64,000 nucleotides of DNA from Acanthacorydalis orientalis (lineage: Eukaryota; Arthropoda; Insecta; Megaloptera; Corydalidae), in contig CM068320.1 in assembly GCA_034766995.1 (NCBI GenBank), positions 22,100,812 through 22,164,811 on the forward strand, read 5' to 3'. The notes beneath the pieces are model-generated. The model saw nothing but the letters and a program-made list of their open reading frames with translations, was not told the origin of the DNA and searched no databases. How positions within the stretch are numbered: the first letter of the stretch is position 1; each line of letters opens with the position of its first letter. Position numbers and translations under genes: made by a program. Positions 1 through 13,469 of this stretch are shown here, piece by piece.

Positions 1-61
1 CGACTTGTAATTTTTAATTGTCGATGTTACATTTCTTTCAATATTAAAATGTAATACATGT

Positions 62-134
<73 letters not shown>

Positions 135-1634
135 AACATCTTAGTTTTTAACATTATAAGTAGTAAAATTTTAAATTTGTTTACATTAATTTCAAATTAG
201 TTGAACGAAGGTATTACAAGCAATTAAAAATAAATTGGCAGCAAACAGATAACATTTCAGTCTCGTTCGTATTATAACAAACAATAAAATATTCTTTATA
301 ACTAGTTATCATAATGAATAAAAAAAAGGTTTTTATTCTTATGAAACCACTTTTAAAATTAATTTAACGTTAACCGCTAATAAAAGTTTGACTACGAAAA
401 AGCTATTAGTTCGAGTACAGTGTATTAAGTAAACAAAATTTATACAGTCGATGCCAATTTACACGATAAAATTTAATCGAACGCAACATTCTTCAGTAGT
501 TAATATCAACTCCACCTACGAGAAAAAAAAGTGTAGAGAACAAGCCAAATGGCATTTAAATTATTAAATTAATTTTCTAAGAGCTCAAGTCTCGACCCTC
601 AGACATGAGACTTGATTGTCAGAACTAGATTTATTTTATATAAAATTTAACTAGATTTTCATCTCATCTCGAAATCGTGTGTACTTTACATTCTTTTAAT
701 AAATTCTATATGGAAAATGATTATTATTATTGTACATTTACCCACTCTGTGTCACATACTTTCATATATCGAATACACTGTAAATTCTTTAACGAACCGT
801 AGGAGTCTACTGTAGCTAAAAATTACAATGGTACATGTAATTTCGTTTTCAATGATAATATTATATGCATCATTGTATCCTGCTTAACAATCCAATCTTT
901 GATTATGTTCATACACGGTTTGAATTCATCTGATGTAATCTTCAAATGGTTATGTTGCTTATTGTACCTTCTTTTAATAATTCTTCAACGTGTTGCTACA
1001 AAGATGGATTTAAGTATTTGTTTAAATATTTGTTAATAAATTTTAGCATCCTTTAACGATTCAACAGTTTGGATTCACATTACATTGTAGAAATAATTAA
1101 AATTCCACTGCCACTTTAAAACTTAAATCTTAAAAATCTTCATCTAAATTTTCAAAAAACTATCAAAATACTATATATAAATATATTCATAACTACTATA
1201 ATATTTTTAAAATAGAATTTTAAAAAGTTTCAATGTGTTTTAAATCTTCTCGATTGTAAATTCACCTTTATTCATTATAACTTGTAAACAGAAGCCTGAA
1301 CAAGCTGAAAAGCTGTTAAATAGATAATTATATATGAAAAGAATACCACCAGCTGTACATACTTATATATATAAAATAGTTAAAAGAAAAATATGTGTCA
1401 TTTAATAAATATTAGGGTTTTTAATAAAAATAAATTCAGTAATTTATTATAATTGTTATTGTAACCTATTAAAAATATTATATATCCTGCTACCGACGAA
1501 TTTTTTTTAATAATCGTTTAAAAATGTAGATTGAATTTAATTAAATTGACTAATTATTTTTTGTGAAAGAGGTATGTTAATGAGGTATACTTTAAATTAT
1601 TTAAACTGTAAGAATTTCAATTTATATATATACA

Positions 1635-1702
<68 letters not shown>

Positions 1703-2625
1703 AAATACTCGGTATTAATCACCAAATGAATTGTTACAAATAAATATAAAAATTGATGTAAAAAAATGTAATCATTAATTTGAAAGTAGGAGAAACTAAA
1801 ATATTTTACTTGCTTATGTCATTTATTCCGTTATTATTTATTTGAAATATTTAAAAAAGTATATCTGTTATTATTTACAAGAAATATTATAAGAATATAT
1901 TAATGTTTGTCGTGTTAACTTGCTTATATTTTTTGTGTTTCGTGTTCTAAATTTATTTTAAAAATCATTTCTTACAAAAATAATGATATTTTTTATAACA
2001 GCTTGACATGAAAATAGAAGAGAATGTTTATGTATCTTTTACAGTCATGATAATAGGCTTTTCTTTTTATATATTACCATCTATATAACGATTCTTTACT
2101 AATTTCTTTTTAAGAAACTAGTTTATGGCAAATTTTTAAAACGTTTGTTTTATTTTTTTATCTATATAAATGAGGGGCAAACTCGATTATAACTTGGTCG
2201 CTCTCAACTGTAACAAATTTACAAATGTCTGAATTTGTTGTTTGGTAAATAAATTCTGTAATTTGTATTGAAAATTGTTGTTAATATTGAAAATCATATT
2301 GCACTGAAAATTGAAAAAAATTGATAATGATGTATTCAGGTGTCGAGTGAAAGTATGTCTTCCTCTGTGCTTGTAAAAATAAGTGAAAATACCGGAAAAA
2401 TGTAAAATAATTTTCACTTATAACTTAAGAGAAGTCGGTGTCATATACAAATGTGCCTAAGTACTTCTTTCTTGTAAAGATGTTAGTTTTTTTTACAGAA
2501 ATTAGGAAAAGGATAGTATTATTTCTTTAAGTAGGGGTGTATTATTTTAATCTAAGCTTAAAAATGTTAATAAAGTCAGTATTCAATATAAAGTATGGCC
2601 GTTATAAATATAAAAAAGTCAAAAT
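1..2625. other. AT-rich non-coding stretch with two TA microsatellites
   Basis: I see no gene here. Long (TA)n tracts run at about 68-132 and 1622-1699; the second is interrupted by CA steps. The remainder is AT-rich sequence with poly-A and poly-T runs. The only open frames are short and of low complexity. Confidence 0.7.
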
Positions 2626-3836
2626 TCAAAAGTTCGTATACGATTCAATAGGTTATGTTAAGAGTGCCGAATGGTGCCGCTCGTGATTGAAATGTATTCA
2701 TGTTATATACCGTATAAAAGGTGACAGTCATAGCTGAGAATTTGAGCATCAGACGTATTTATGTCGATTCGATTTGTGTGTAAGAAAACTTTTTGAAAAT
2801 CGATAACGAAAAGATACGCTTTCGTCACGTTATTTGTACGAATTTCGGAAAGGAGTGACCGTTGGCATGGCAACGAAAAATATTCTGGAGGTTTGTTTAG
2901 ACTATGGATCATTACTTCCAGCTGTGAAGAAATGGTCTGATAAATTTCTACTTGGTGATTTTAACTTCGAAAATCAACCGCTCTAGACGGCTAAACCCAG
3001 CTCTAGTTGACAATAACTCACTAATTTCGACGGAAGAGGCTGTCGGGACAATCTAAGTTGACAGGTCGATTGAATTTCGGTATTTAAAGAAGCTGAGGTT
3101 CACGTTGAAGCTCGATATGTGGGTTCCGCACTCGTTGTCTGAAAAAAACAAGTTTGATCGCATATGTTCAGCAATTTCTTTGCTTGGACACCTCAGAAGA
3201 GACCCTTTGGGTCGGTTGGTGACTGGTGATAAGAAATGGATCTTGTACAACAATATTCAACCCAGATGAACGAGGAAATCAGCGAATGAAGGGGCTGAAT
3301 CAGTCGTTAAAGCTGGCTTACATCCGATGAAGGTTTTGCTCTGTGTTTGGTGGGACTCCAAAGGTGTTTATTTTGAGCTGCTACCACTAGGTGAAACGAT
3401 TACTAAGGAGAAGTACTGTCAACAACTAATCAAATTGAACGCAACAATTAAAGAAAAGAGTTCGATTTTGGCCAATCGCAAGTGGATCATCCTCCACCGC
3501 GACAAACGTAAAACCACATACAGAAAAACTGACTCTCAAAAAGTGAAGCATCTAAAATGGAAAATCATGATGCATCCACTGAATTATCCGGACATTGCGC
3601 CTTCGGATTATCATTTGTTCCGGTCGCTGCACTACAAATTAAATGGCAAAAAAATTAACACATTGGAGGCCGTCGAAAACAACCTCACCGCCTTTTTTGT
3701 TGAAAAACCGTGTAGCTTTTACGAACGAGGAATTCAGTATCAGTCCGAGCGTTGGAAAATGATTGCAGAAAACGATGGTGAATACATAATTAAATAATAA
3801 AATCAGTTTCAATTTCAAATCGTATACCAACTTTAA
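2626..3836 (+). mobile_element. Decayed mariner element A
   Basis: A full-length but degenerate mariner of about 1.2 kb. Near the left end, 2628-2647 reads AAAGTTCGTATACGATTCAA. The reverse complement of 3816-3836 is close to it (TTAAAGTTGGTATACGATTT), so the pair are probable terminal inverted repeats. Between them lies a broken transposase on the + strand. The exact ends and the TA target duplication are uncertain because both ends have drifted. Confidence 0.7.
2867..3797 (+). pseudogene. Broken mariner transposase (element A)
   Basis: Relic of a DDD transposase that once cut and pasted its own element at TA sites. The N-terminal part ends in a match to the second helix-turn-helix region (KKWSDKFLLGDFNFENQPL) and then hits a stop at about 2985. 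Frameshifts scatter the linker motif WVPHSL to about 3120. The first catalytic motif TGDKKW is near 3230, followed by a stop. From 3327 the frame is open for 156 codons and holds CVWWDSKG, the second Asp in LHRD and the third in APSDYHLF. There are 34 residues between those two Asp, the mariner D34D spacing. TGD and CVWWD suggest the mauritiana/mellifera side of the family (inference). Not functional. Confidence 0.75.
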
Positions 3837-3996
3837 CACTGATACAATATTTGTAATTATTCAATAGTTAAGATACTGATTCTTCATTTAGACATTTTTG
3901 GAAAAAACAATTAGAGTAATTGTTACCGGAAATTATGTACTCATTTTGTGGAACGTAGTGTGTATATATATACGTCATACCATTTTTAAACTTTAA
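3837..3996. other. Short AT-rich spacer
   Basis: Spacer between the decayed mariner and the TTAA at 3993-3996 that borders the next element. Nothing else is recognised. Confidence 0.5.
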
Positions 3997-4844
3997 CCTT
4001 TTCAGTGCTCTACACGAGTATACTCGTCGGATTATTATGTTCCTATGATGCTCAAGACGAATCAACTTGCATATGCTTTTCAATAAGAAAAAACTCGAGA
4101 TGAGTTTGTTCGCCCGGCCTATGACTCACTGAACATGGGTCATGCACAAGTCAAAGATTTATCGTTGTTGCGGTGATTTTTGTAATTTAAATAAGAACGA
4201 TTTAGTCGTGTGTGCCGTTGTGTGATTGTTTTAACGCTGTATAATTATTATTGTGACTTAATCATTTATTTATTTCATTATAATCAGTTATTATACCACG
4301 AACCAAATGATGCTATCTATACTAAGTCATATATGGCAGTGCGGACCACAACTTTTTAAATAAAGATTTGTTCCTTTTTTTTAAAAAAAAAACGGGTGTG
4401 TGTGCTCATGTAAAAACGACAGAAGTGAAACATCAGACCAGTATCTCTCATCTCTTACACACACATACAGTCATATTCACTCTATCTCTTTCGTTCGCGG
4501 CTATGTTTATTGTAACTTTTTTCATGACACGCCGTATTATTTTACCCCTCTCTAATTTTTCCTGGATTTGAGCACGAAAGCGCGATTGTTTTACCTAGTC
4601 ATATGCTGACCTTCTATAAAAATGATGACTTTGGCTGTTGTGAGGCACCCTTCGCCTCTAGGGACGGCCATCCATATTGACATATATTAACTTTTCCATA
4701 GGCTGACTAGAAACATCGCCAAATCTGTGCAAAAAAAGAAAAAAAAAACTTCTCTAACGCGCCCATTGAAGTTTTACTTCAAATAAATTTTAACCAATGA
4801 CAATAACAATATTTATCAGATGCCGAGATATATGCTTATCATTA

Positions 4845-4897
<53 letters not shown>

Positions 4898-5053
4898 GCA
4901 CACATATATGAATGATGTTAAATGAGTAATTTTAAATTATTTGGAATGAATTCTAAAAACGGTCGAATGCTCCGCACGGGTATACTCTCCGCCGCTGAAA
5001 ATATTCCGCACCGCCAATGCATACGCGGTCAAGCATATTGCGCAGCGAAAAGG
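3997..5053. mobile_element. Non-autonomous piggyBac-like element (TTAA-flanked)
   Basis: A 1,057 bp segment flanked by TTAA at 3993-3996 and at 5054-5057. The left end reads CCTTTTCAGTGC and the reverse complement of the right end reads CCTTTTCGCTGC, giving 12-bp ends with two mismatches. Next to the ends, related blocks recur in inverted orientation: ACGAGTATACTCGT at about 4014 and the complement of GGGTATACTC at about 4979. TTAA target sites and CCYTTT ends are typical of piggyBac-type transposons. No transposase frame survives; the interior holds a (TA)n tract at about 4852-4895 and unrelated AT-rich DNA. I read it as a MITE-like derivative; no full-length relative is in the window. Confidence 0.5.
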
Positions 5054-5119
5054 TTAATAACATTTCGGGACAAATGCATGTTCAAAAATTGTCCCATTCA
5101 AACCAACCACTGTCTTTAA

Positions 5120-5424
5120 ATTATCCGTCATTATTATTATATTTCATTATTTAACATTTTTTGATCCCATTTATTTTTATTTCCTTTTCAAGAATTCTTA
5201 TATTTCTTAGTACTCAGTCAACAATACTTGCCTCTATCTATTCTATTTTCTTCTCACAATACATCTTATCAATTTCTATTCGAAACTCTTAGTCTTGTTA
5301 TTACACCTGTAATTCCTATTGATTTTATATCCATATTTTTTTTATACCTTCTTGTTATTCAAAAAATACATATTTCCATATATCTCTGTATTATTATAAC
5401 TAAGTATATATTTATCATATGATC

Positions 5425-5425
<1 letters not shown>
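5120..5425 (-). pseudogene. LINE 3' fragment, reverse-transcriptase C-terminal part
   Basis: On the + strand this segment aligns with the antisense of the LINE relic at 33035-33835. Shared blocks include a CTTAGTCTT-TTATTACA core near 5288 (compare 33268) and TTTCCATA...TCTGTATT near 5374 (compare 33356). Read on the minus strand it gives the GVTDVI.RL-type motif found downstream of reverse transcriptase in many arthropod non-LTR elements. An ATT-repeat near 5128-5141 lies where the 3' tail would be. It is heavily mutated and has no open frame. Confidence 0.5.
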
Positions 5426-5504
<79 letters not shown>

Positions 5505-5917
5505 CATAAAGATCATATGATAAATCTAAGAATTTAATTTAGACTGAATTTCAAACTCCTTATCGATCTCAGTCATTTTATATTACAATAAAAAAGAAAC
5601 ATTAGTATCAAATGTTTTAAGATATCTTCATAATGACAGAACTTAAAAGTGTTTAACCGCAGTGGTCAAACAGCTACCAGCGTTGATACAGTGTGTATGA
5701 TAATTACGGAAGTCATTTGCCGCCGTAAAGAAATAATTAAATGAATATATTAAATGAAATGGATAATATTATACAGTGTCTGTCTTCTCATCACATAATA
5801 TGGCCATCAATTAAATGAACTGTCAAAAATAGAATTCCAAAGAGCACTTAATGTAACTACAAACGTTTTTATGTGTGCGTGGCTATATTATATGTATATG
5901 TGAGTGTGTGTGTGTGG

Positions 5918-5959
<42 letters not shown>

Positions 5960-7465
5960 TGGCGTGATATATCTTCTTTAGCGTCATTATACCTACTCGT
6001 ACTACCCTTTACGATTCGCGTTGATACTGATAAAATCTTCAGTGTAAGGTCAGGTGCATGCGAACACAACGCCATACGTCTTTGTGCCAGACAGGAAGCG
6101 TTCTCTAAGCCCAGCCCTAAAGGCGGGTGTAACAAACAGATATAAAGGCTGTCTGCACTATGTTAGGTTTTATCTCAACATACATTGTAATTACTTCATT
6201 TGTGTCTGGTGTATATCTCACATTTATTAAATTTATTGAAGAGATTAAAAAGACGCCATCTGATAACAAGAATGGTTCTTCAAACAGTTGTTTATTTTTC
6301 ACATTCGTACATGCTTTTTGTTTATTTTTTAATGCATTTATTTTACGTGAATAGAATATTATTCATTGCTCTATATTTTTGTTCTATTTCGTTTATTACA
6401 CCGGTTAATTCAGAAGTGATGTATTTTTTCAGCAAAAATTAAAAACGTTTTATTTTTAAAAAAAGTAACGACAAATAGAACACTTGAATAGTTTTTGTGT
6501 TTGTTATTAGTCAGTCAGTGGATCTCTTTCTCACAAAGTAAGTTTTTCAATCGTACTTTTAACGTTGTCCACAAATACTGTATTTACATTCAATGTGTTT
6601 CCGAAGCATTTTGACATCTTTATGAAAAAAAAGTTCTTGTTTTCGAAAAATTCTAATTTCTAAGGAACAAACTGAAAATAAGTGGTGTTGATGGAGTAGT
6701 ATTAATAAAAGACCGCTTAAAATTATTTTTAATGAATAATTAATTACTTTAAAGATGATTTTAATGTAAAATTATAATTCATTTTTATCATCAGTAATTG
6801 GAATATATATTCCGAAATCTCCATTAAATATTGCAGATGTGAACTGTATATTTATCCATATAATTATTAATAGATATAATTACGTTTTATAACAGTTTTA
6901 TACTACAAATTTATAAAAATGATATCTTATGAATCAAATATAATGCATTTAATTAAGTTCTGTTGCCATAATTGTATTTATTCCTAACAAATGTTCCTCC
7001 GATACACATAAAATTATATTGGAAACAATTTTTCATATTTTTTAAAACACAAATAAGTAATTGTGATTCAATATATCATTAAAATTGTATCTCTTATTAT
7101 ATCATAATACTATTTAAATAAAACTAATAATAATACATATTTAATATGAAACATTCCGAACTATCTGCTTTCTATTTCATTTACAACATTAGGAAATAAA
7201 TTTTTGGTGCCGAGCAAACAATTTAACTATACTGTATTAAACTAATACTTTTAGAATGAACATTTTCTCCACAACAAATCAATAGCCATGAAAGTAATGA
7301 TTGATATGATAATATTTGATATTAAATTATAAATTTTTCAAATTAAACTTTCGGAATTATTAAATTTTTATCTAACAAAAACGGTATAAAGTTTATGTTT
7401 ATAAGAAATTAAAAAAAGAATGCAATCTGTTGGCCATTACTAAAATATGTATTAACATGGTATCT

Positions 7466-7525
<60 letters not shown>

Positions 7526-7560
7526 AATATATATATATAAATATTATTTATATATATATA
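5426..7560. other. AT-rich non-coding stretch
   Basis: No gene recognised. (TA)n tracts occur at about 5428-5508, 5930-5956 and 7470-7518. The less AT-rich piece at 5958-6135 contains a CAGTGGCGT start and a GCCC/GGGC pair that suggest old transposon DNA, but no partner end was found. A 64-codon hydrophobic frame at 6160-6354 has no recognisable family. Confidence 0.55.
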
Positions 7561-7669
7561 GGGTGATTCAATTTAGGCTTCCACATGAAAGTATTAAAAA
7601 AATCATACATTTTTTTAATTTTGACATTTTTTTTAATATTTTCATATGGAAGCCTAAATTGAATCATTC
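7561..7669. mobile_element. Hairpin MITE, copy 1 (short form)
   Basis: A 109 bp foldback element flanked by TA (7559-7560 and 7670-7671). Its left arm starts GGGTGATTCAATTTAGGCTT; the reverse complement of its right end starts GAATGATTCAATTTAGGCTT. The arms pair for about 35-40 bp, leaving only a short loop. The same arms occur at 29535-29740 and, more diverged, at 50531-50725, so this is a repeated family. This copy lacks the inner third seen in the other two. Confidence 0.7.
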
Positions 7670-7888
7670 TACATTATCTATTTTAATAAATTAAAGTGCA
7701 TTTCGGAACAAAATTCTATTTTCAAAGGATAGTTTCATAAATTTTCATATTTCACATTAGATTAATTACTCGACAACTTGTTCGGGCGCTAACGACCTCA
7801 GCTGTCGAAGCCCTCTCATTCCCCAATATAACCAATCATCGATAACTTGATAAAAAACATTTTGTATTCTGTTTAATGTTAATTGACA

Positions 7889-7954
<66 letters not shown>

Positions 7955-9640
7955 ATTTATAAGTGTAAATGATTGAAGAATATTATATATATATATATAT
8001 ATGATTAATCTGTTCAAAGATATTTTTTACTTAATTTATATTATGAGACACAATATTATTTTTTCATTGTTGAATATTGTATCTCAAAGCGCTGATCGTC
8101 AACACGCCCTCGTTAGCCCTTTTCTATACGCTCGCAATGCTATTTTAAGAGAACATTAATTTTCTAATAAAAAAAAACTACCGATGAACCAATCTCCCTG
8201 CGCAAACCAGTGCTAGGAGCGCTAGCGAACAATGAAATCGCTTAAGCACGAATACTTGGAATCAAGTTACGGACTATTTTGCAAATGTGTGTGTGTAATT
8301 GTGCGGACGGACATTTTGAATACAAAATTTAATACTATTTTCAAAAGCTAATTCATTTATGAACAAAAATTACTTTTTTGTCTTCTCTAGTCTCTTTCAT
8401 GTATTTAAGAAATAGGTATCATTGTATTTGAGTACTCTGGTATGATTTAAATAGATATTTAATACTATAAAACGAAATATATCTAGTTATTGATTTATTC
8501 AGGAATTTTATTAAAATGCGGTGTGTGCATTAAAAATCTGAACCTATTTCGAAGTATTAAAAAAATAGACCACTCGCCTTGGAGTAACAAATTAGAATAG
8601 CAAAACACGGAAAAGCTCTATACAGGTAAAGAAGTACAGTACTGAATTTTGTAGTTTTTAAATTTCATAAATATTTTCAATGATGATATTTGTTTCTTTA
8701 TAGAGTCTACATGTGTTTTAAAAATACACGCACAGGGAAAACAAAATTAATTGAAAAATTGCTATAAATGATAGTAAAATTTCACCCTTAATTGATTTCT
8801 ACAAGCGAATTTATTTGATGTTGTAGAAATATAATACAGTTTAATATATATGTGTGTGTGTGTGTGTGTAAAAAAATGTTCTCGATATTTTCTCTAAAGA
8901 TTTGAATATGATTCTTTACAAATATACATTTTTTTTTATTGGATTCAATCACTGACTATTTGAATATTCCATCAATAATGTTTCTAATTTCTGTATAACA
9001 TTTAGTGGTATGAAAGATTTGTTTAATAAAACGTTTACAACAGAAAAAATAAAATAAAAATGTGATTATAGTTAAATAATTGATATGTTAATTGTCAAAT
9101 TAATTTGTTCACGTTGTAGATCTAATTTTATACTGTATTTATTTTGATTTATTTTATTATTTATTTGATTATTTTGATTTGTAAGATTTGTTTGTTTTTG
9201 ACTATACTTAAATATTATGAGTTCACTAACTTAGCTTCTAAATATAAAAATATTATTTAATATACTCTTTTCAAAGGTCTGGTTAAATTTGTAAAATAAA
9301 TTTTAAGAAAAATAACATTAATTTAACATAACAACTAATAATTTAAATAAATTTATCAAAATAATAATAATATATGGTAAGTTTCTGTTGAATGCATGAC
9401 ATGAAACTAAATAATTTTTTTTTGTCTAATTAACTAAATTTATCTTAAAAAAATTTTTTTCTAATTATATAATATTGCATAAATACAGAAAAAAAATAGA
9501 ATAAGAATAAAATTAAGAAACATAAATAAGTTGAATACAAATTCTAGTCAATTAAAAAGAACAAGTTTGGGTATTGGAAAAAGTAATACGTTCACATATA
9601 AAACCATCTACACAAATTTTTATTCAATAGTAATTTATTA

Positions 9641-9719
<79 letters not shown>

Positions 9720-10985
9720 TACATGTAAGAAGAATAATAAATTAGGAGATAATATAGCTATTAATATAATTTAAATTATTTTCATGCAAATTCGAGGTTT
9801 AACACAGAACACTTCCTATTAAAAATAATTATAATATTAATGTACTGTAAATTTCTTTGATTAATTTTTCTTCCGAACTGAACATTTCTCAAACAAGTCA
9901 TCACAATCAATTAATTTGTTTTAATGATTCATTTTATTCTTGCACTAATAACTTGAAGTGCAAACGTGCATTAAAACTACAACAAATCAGTAGATTTTTT
10001 AATTAATTTTTTCAACACAATTATTTTATTTTTATATTTTTGTTTATTCAGTTTGAACATTTTGTTCATCCTGTTTACTGTGCAATGAAACTGCAGAATT
10101 CACAAAGCATAAGTTCTAACTAGTTTTAAAATTACACTTGTTCTATTTTTATATTTTACTTGCTGAGTTTCCGAAAACTACATAACAGTTTTTTCAAAGT
10201 GATATAAAAATTATGGATGAAAACAATATTTATTTTTATAATTATATTTAATACAGTTATTGAATTTAAAAATAAGATAGTATTTGTATGTGTTGGAACA
10301 GTTATATGTTTATAATGACCATTCTGTTATTTTTTTTAGTAAATCACTACTAAGTTGGAATGAGTAAATGTACTCAAGTATATTTATTTATTTTCTAGCA
10401 TAAGTGATAATGCACTTATGCTAGGAAATAATTAAATATACTTCTTAGCCACTGACCAAGAATTTTCTGTTTGATTTAGGTAAACATTTGACATTAATTC
10501 TCATTTATTAATATTTCTCTAACACTTATTTATCAGTATCTCTTACTACAAATCATCCATTATATATTAAATATTTTTATCCTTTTCTCATATCATCATT
10601 TTTTGATATTAAATTTAAATAGAACTGAAGATGGATGAAACAAACACATATTATAACGGGGTCACGGCTATAGTGAGCAAATGTTCCCATGGATTTTAAT
10701 CCATACATATTTCCATACAGACACTTAAGTTTATGACGAGCGCCATGGATAAACCAACCGAATTTAATCCTCTTTAAGCACATTATTTTTACCAAATTGA
10801 TAGCGAACTGCAAATTAGTTTTAAAACAGGTAGTAGTTTTAAGACAGTTAAAATATATAATCATTTTTTAAATTAGTTCCTGTCTTGATTAAAGTATAAA
10901 ATGTAGTTGTATGTTAAATGAAATGATGGATACATTTATAATGTTTCTAAGTATGAAAGTGCATTTGATTTAAATTTTACACTTA
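7670..10985. other. AT-rich non-coding stretch
   Basis: No gene recognised. (TA)n tracts lie at about 7895-7951, 7984-8002 and 9643-9714, and a (TG)n run at about 8852-8869. Two less AT-rich islands (7770-7850, 8085-8260) carry no frame or motif I can name. The segment at 10620-10860 is complex but also unassigned. Confidence 0.6.
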
Positions 10986-12277
10986 CGAGGGTGGCCCCAG
11001 AAGTACCCGTCCTGACCTACAGATGGCGGTAGTTGTTTGAAAATGTCACTGTATTAGAAAGTACACAATCTATAAAGCATATGTTTCAAGTTTGAGGACG
11101 CCACGTTGTTTAATATTTGTTTGGCAGCCATCAATAGTGAACGTTTTCAGTGAATTTGTGAAAATGGAGAAAATTGGTCATCGTTACGTGATACAATACT
11201 TTTATTTGAAAGGCCTCGGCCCAACCAATGTAAAAGCTGAACTGGATTCTACTCTGGGCGAGTCTGCTTCTTCGTTTACAACAGTGAAATATTGGGTAGC
11301 AGAGTTTAAACGAGGCTGTACGAGCTGCCAAGACGAGCATCGCAGTGGTCGACCAAATGAGGCGACGACTCCAGAAATGGTGAAGAAAATCCACAAAGCG
11401 GTACTGGATGATCGTCGACTGAAAGTGCGCGAGCTAGCAGACATAGTACGCATTTCAAAAAGTGCGGTACATCGCATATTATCTGAAAATTTGGACATGA
11501 GAAAGCTGTGTGCAAGATGGGTGCCGCGTTTGCTCACACTCGAGCAAAAACCGTGTCGCGAAGATGTTTCAATTGAGTGTTGTGTGCGAAGTTTCACAGC
11601 AACGAAGCAGAATTTTTGCGCCGTTTCATAACCATGGATGAAACATGGGTCCATCACTACACACCCGAGACAAAAGAACAATCAAAACAATGGACTGACA
11701 AGGGAGAACCGGCTCCAAAGAAGGCGAAGACCGTTTCATCTGCAGGCAAGGTCATGGCGTCGGTTTTTTGGGATGCGCGTGGGATAATTTTCATTGACTA
11801 TCTTGAAAAAGGAAAAACTATCAACGGCGAGTATAATGCGAACTTATTGCAACGTTTGAGCGAAGAAATCAAGCAAAAACGGCCGCATTTGGCTAAGAAA
11901 GTGTTGTTTCATGGAGACAATGCACCAGCTCACAAATCCGTTATTGCAATGGCCAAAATTAATGAATTAAAGTTTGAATGGCTACCTCATGCACCCTATT
12001 CGCCAGATTTAGCCCCCTCGGATTATTTTCTGTTCCCAAACTTGAAAAAATGGCTCAGTGGTCAAAGATTTCCCAACGATGAAGAAGTGATGTCGGCAGT
12101 TAATGGGTATTTTGAGGAGCAAGACAGTTCTTATTATAAAAAGGGTATCGAACTTATTGAACATCGCTGAGAAAAGTGTATAGAGCTGAAAGGAGATTAT
12201 GTTGAAAAATAAATATATTTTTTTCCAAAATTTTTGTGTTTTCTTTGTTGGGTCGGGTACTTCTGGGACCACCCTCG
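10986..12277 (+). mobile_element. Mariner element B1 (irritans-type), broken
   Basis: A 1,292 bp mariner flanked by TA on both sides (10984-10985, 12278-12279). The terminal inverted repeats are 24 bp with one mismatch: CGAGGGTGGCCCCAGAAGTA at the left, CGAGGGTGGTCCCAGAAGTA in reverse complement at the right, each followed by CCCG. A near-identical copy with an intact gene lies in opposite orientation at 41469-42762. Confidence 0.92.
11164..12212 (+). pseudogene. Mariner transposase B1 with frameshift and early stop
   Basis: Copy of the 349-residue transposase at 41534-42583, starting at the same MEKIGHRY. The paired helix-turn-helix region, the WVPRLLT linker and motifs MDETW, APSDYF are all recognisable. 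Three lesions are visible against the intact copy: a net 2-base insertion near 11580 that shifts the frame after SIEC, a lost Lys codon just before VLFH near 11899, and TGG to TGA at 12168-12170 near the C-terminus. HQDN has also become HGDN beside the second catalytic Asp. The reading frame is split into 11092-11631 and 11577-12170. The length, 1,049 against 1,050 nt, is accounted for by +2 and -3. Dead copy. Confidence 0.92.
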
Positions 12278-13104
12278 TACTTATTATTTAAAATATTTTT
12301 TTACTTTGTAAAATAACTTATTTCATATCATATTATAAAGATTATAAGAAAATATTTATATGGAATTCACTTGTCACTAACACAACGAGTAACGGTTATG
12401 ACAATGAAATATAATCAATCCCGTTACAATTGAGTTCGATTGTACTTGTTTTAAATTTGATAAATATGTATTTAAAATTTGTTGAATCATTGCTTTTTAA
12501 CTATTTCAATAAAATTAAAAAACGATCTGGTGATTAACATAAAAAGTGTATAAGAAGTGTTACATTCAATTTTGATGATTGGAAGTGTCTTCTTACACTG
12601 GTTTGTATGTTCAATAGTACATAAAAATATACCTTCATAAAATATACAAAAAACAACACAGTCGTAATATCTAACTATTATATTTATACACCAGGATATT
12701 CATGAAAAAATGTCGGAAATCGTTGAAAATATATCGCTATAAACTAAACTATTGTCTAATAATATAAATAACTATTCCGTGCAAGTGATAAAAAAAGACA
12801 CCGAAAACACTGTATATATAAATGTTCATGCTGTATTTGAATACGTATGTGTGTGCATGTATAAATATAAATTCGAACTAACCGATAATGGTATTCATTT
12901 CTGATAAAAATGTCAATAAATCACAACTAACGCAAATATTATACTTTTTTTCAAAAAAATACGTTTTCGGTGAATCTATAAGAATCTAGCAAGCAGATGC
13001 GTTATTATGAATTCATGTTTATAGTTTATTGTACAAACCAGTATTTCACTGTACGAACAGAATTGAATTAAAAATGTTATTTTAGACACACACACATTCA
13101 TGTG

Positions 13105-13135
<31 letters not shown>

Positions 13136-13415
13136 GTATGTATATAATGCTGTACTATACATTTGAAGTGTATAAATTTGAAATACACCTGCCTAGAAGA
13201 ATAAATCCGATAAAAGAGGTTTCTTCAAAGTAAAATTTTATATTTCTGTTAAGAAATATCCGATTATTCTTTCCTGTATATTAAATATTTGGAGAATATT
13301 TCGAATTTTAAACAACATTAATTGGTTATTATGAACAGTATCCAATAAATTGTGATACTGATTTTTATGGATGTTTTTTTTTTAAAAAATCTAATTAAAA
13401 TTTTATATTATTTAA

Positions 13416-13469
<54 letters not shown>

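Noticed and set aside
6160..6442. Two overlapping hydrophobic frames that could be small membrane proteins
   Set aside because: Overlapping frames in T-rich DNA commonly look hydrophobic; there is no conserved motif or gene context.
7766..8017. Many frames encoding runs of Tyr-Ile (for example 7766-8017, 19901-20137, 59351-59629, 62039-62278)
   Set aside because: They are translations of (TA)n microsatellites and have no coding content.
10577..10864. 95-codon minus-strand frame
   Set aside because: No family resemblance and no supporting signals; kept only as unassigned sequence.
11202..11681. Long minus-strand frames across mariner B1, and plus-strand frames across B2 at 42210-42545
   Set aside because: They are shadows of the transposase reading frame on the opposite strand.
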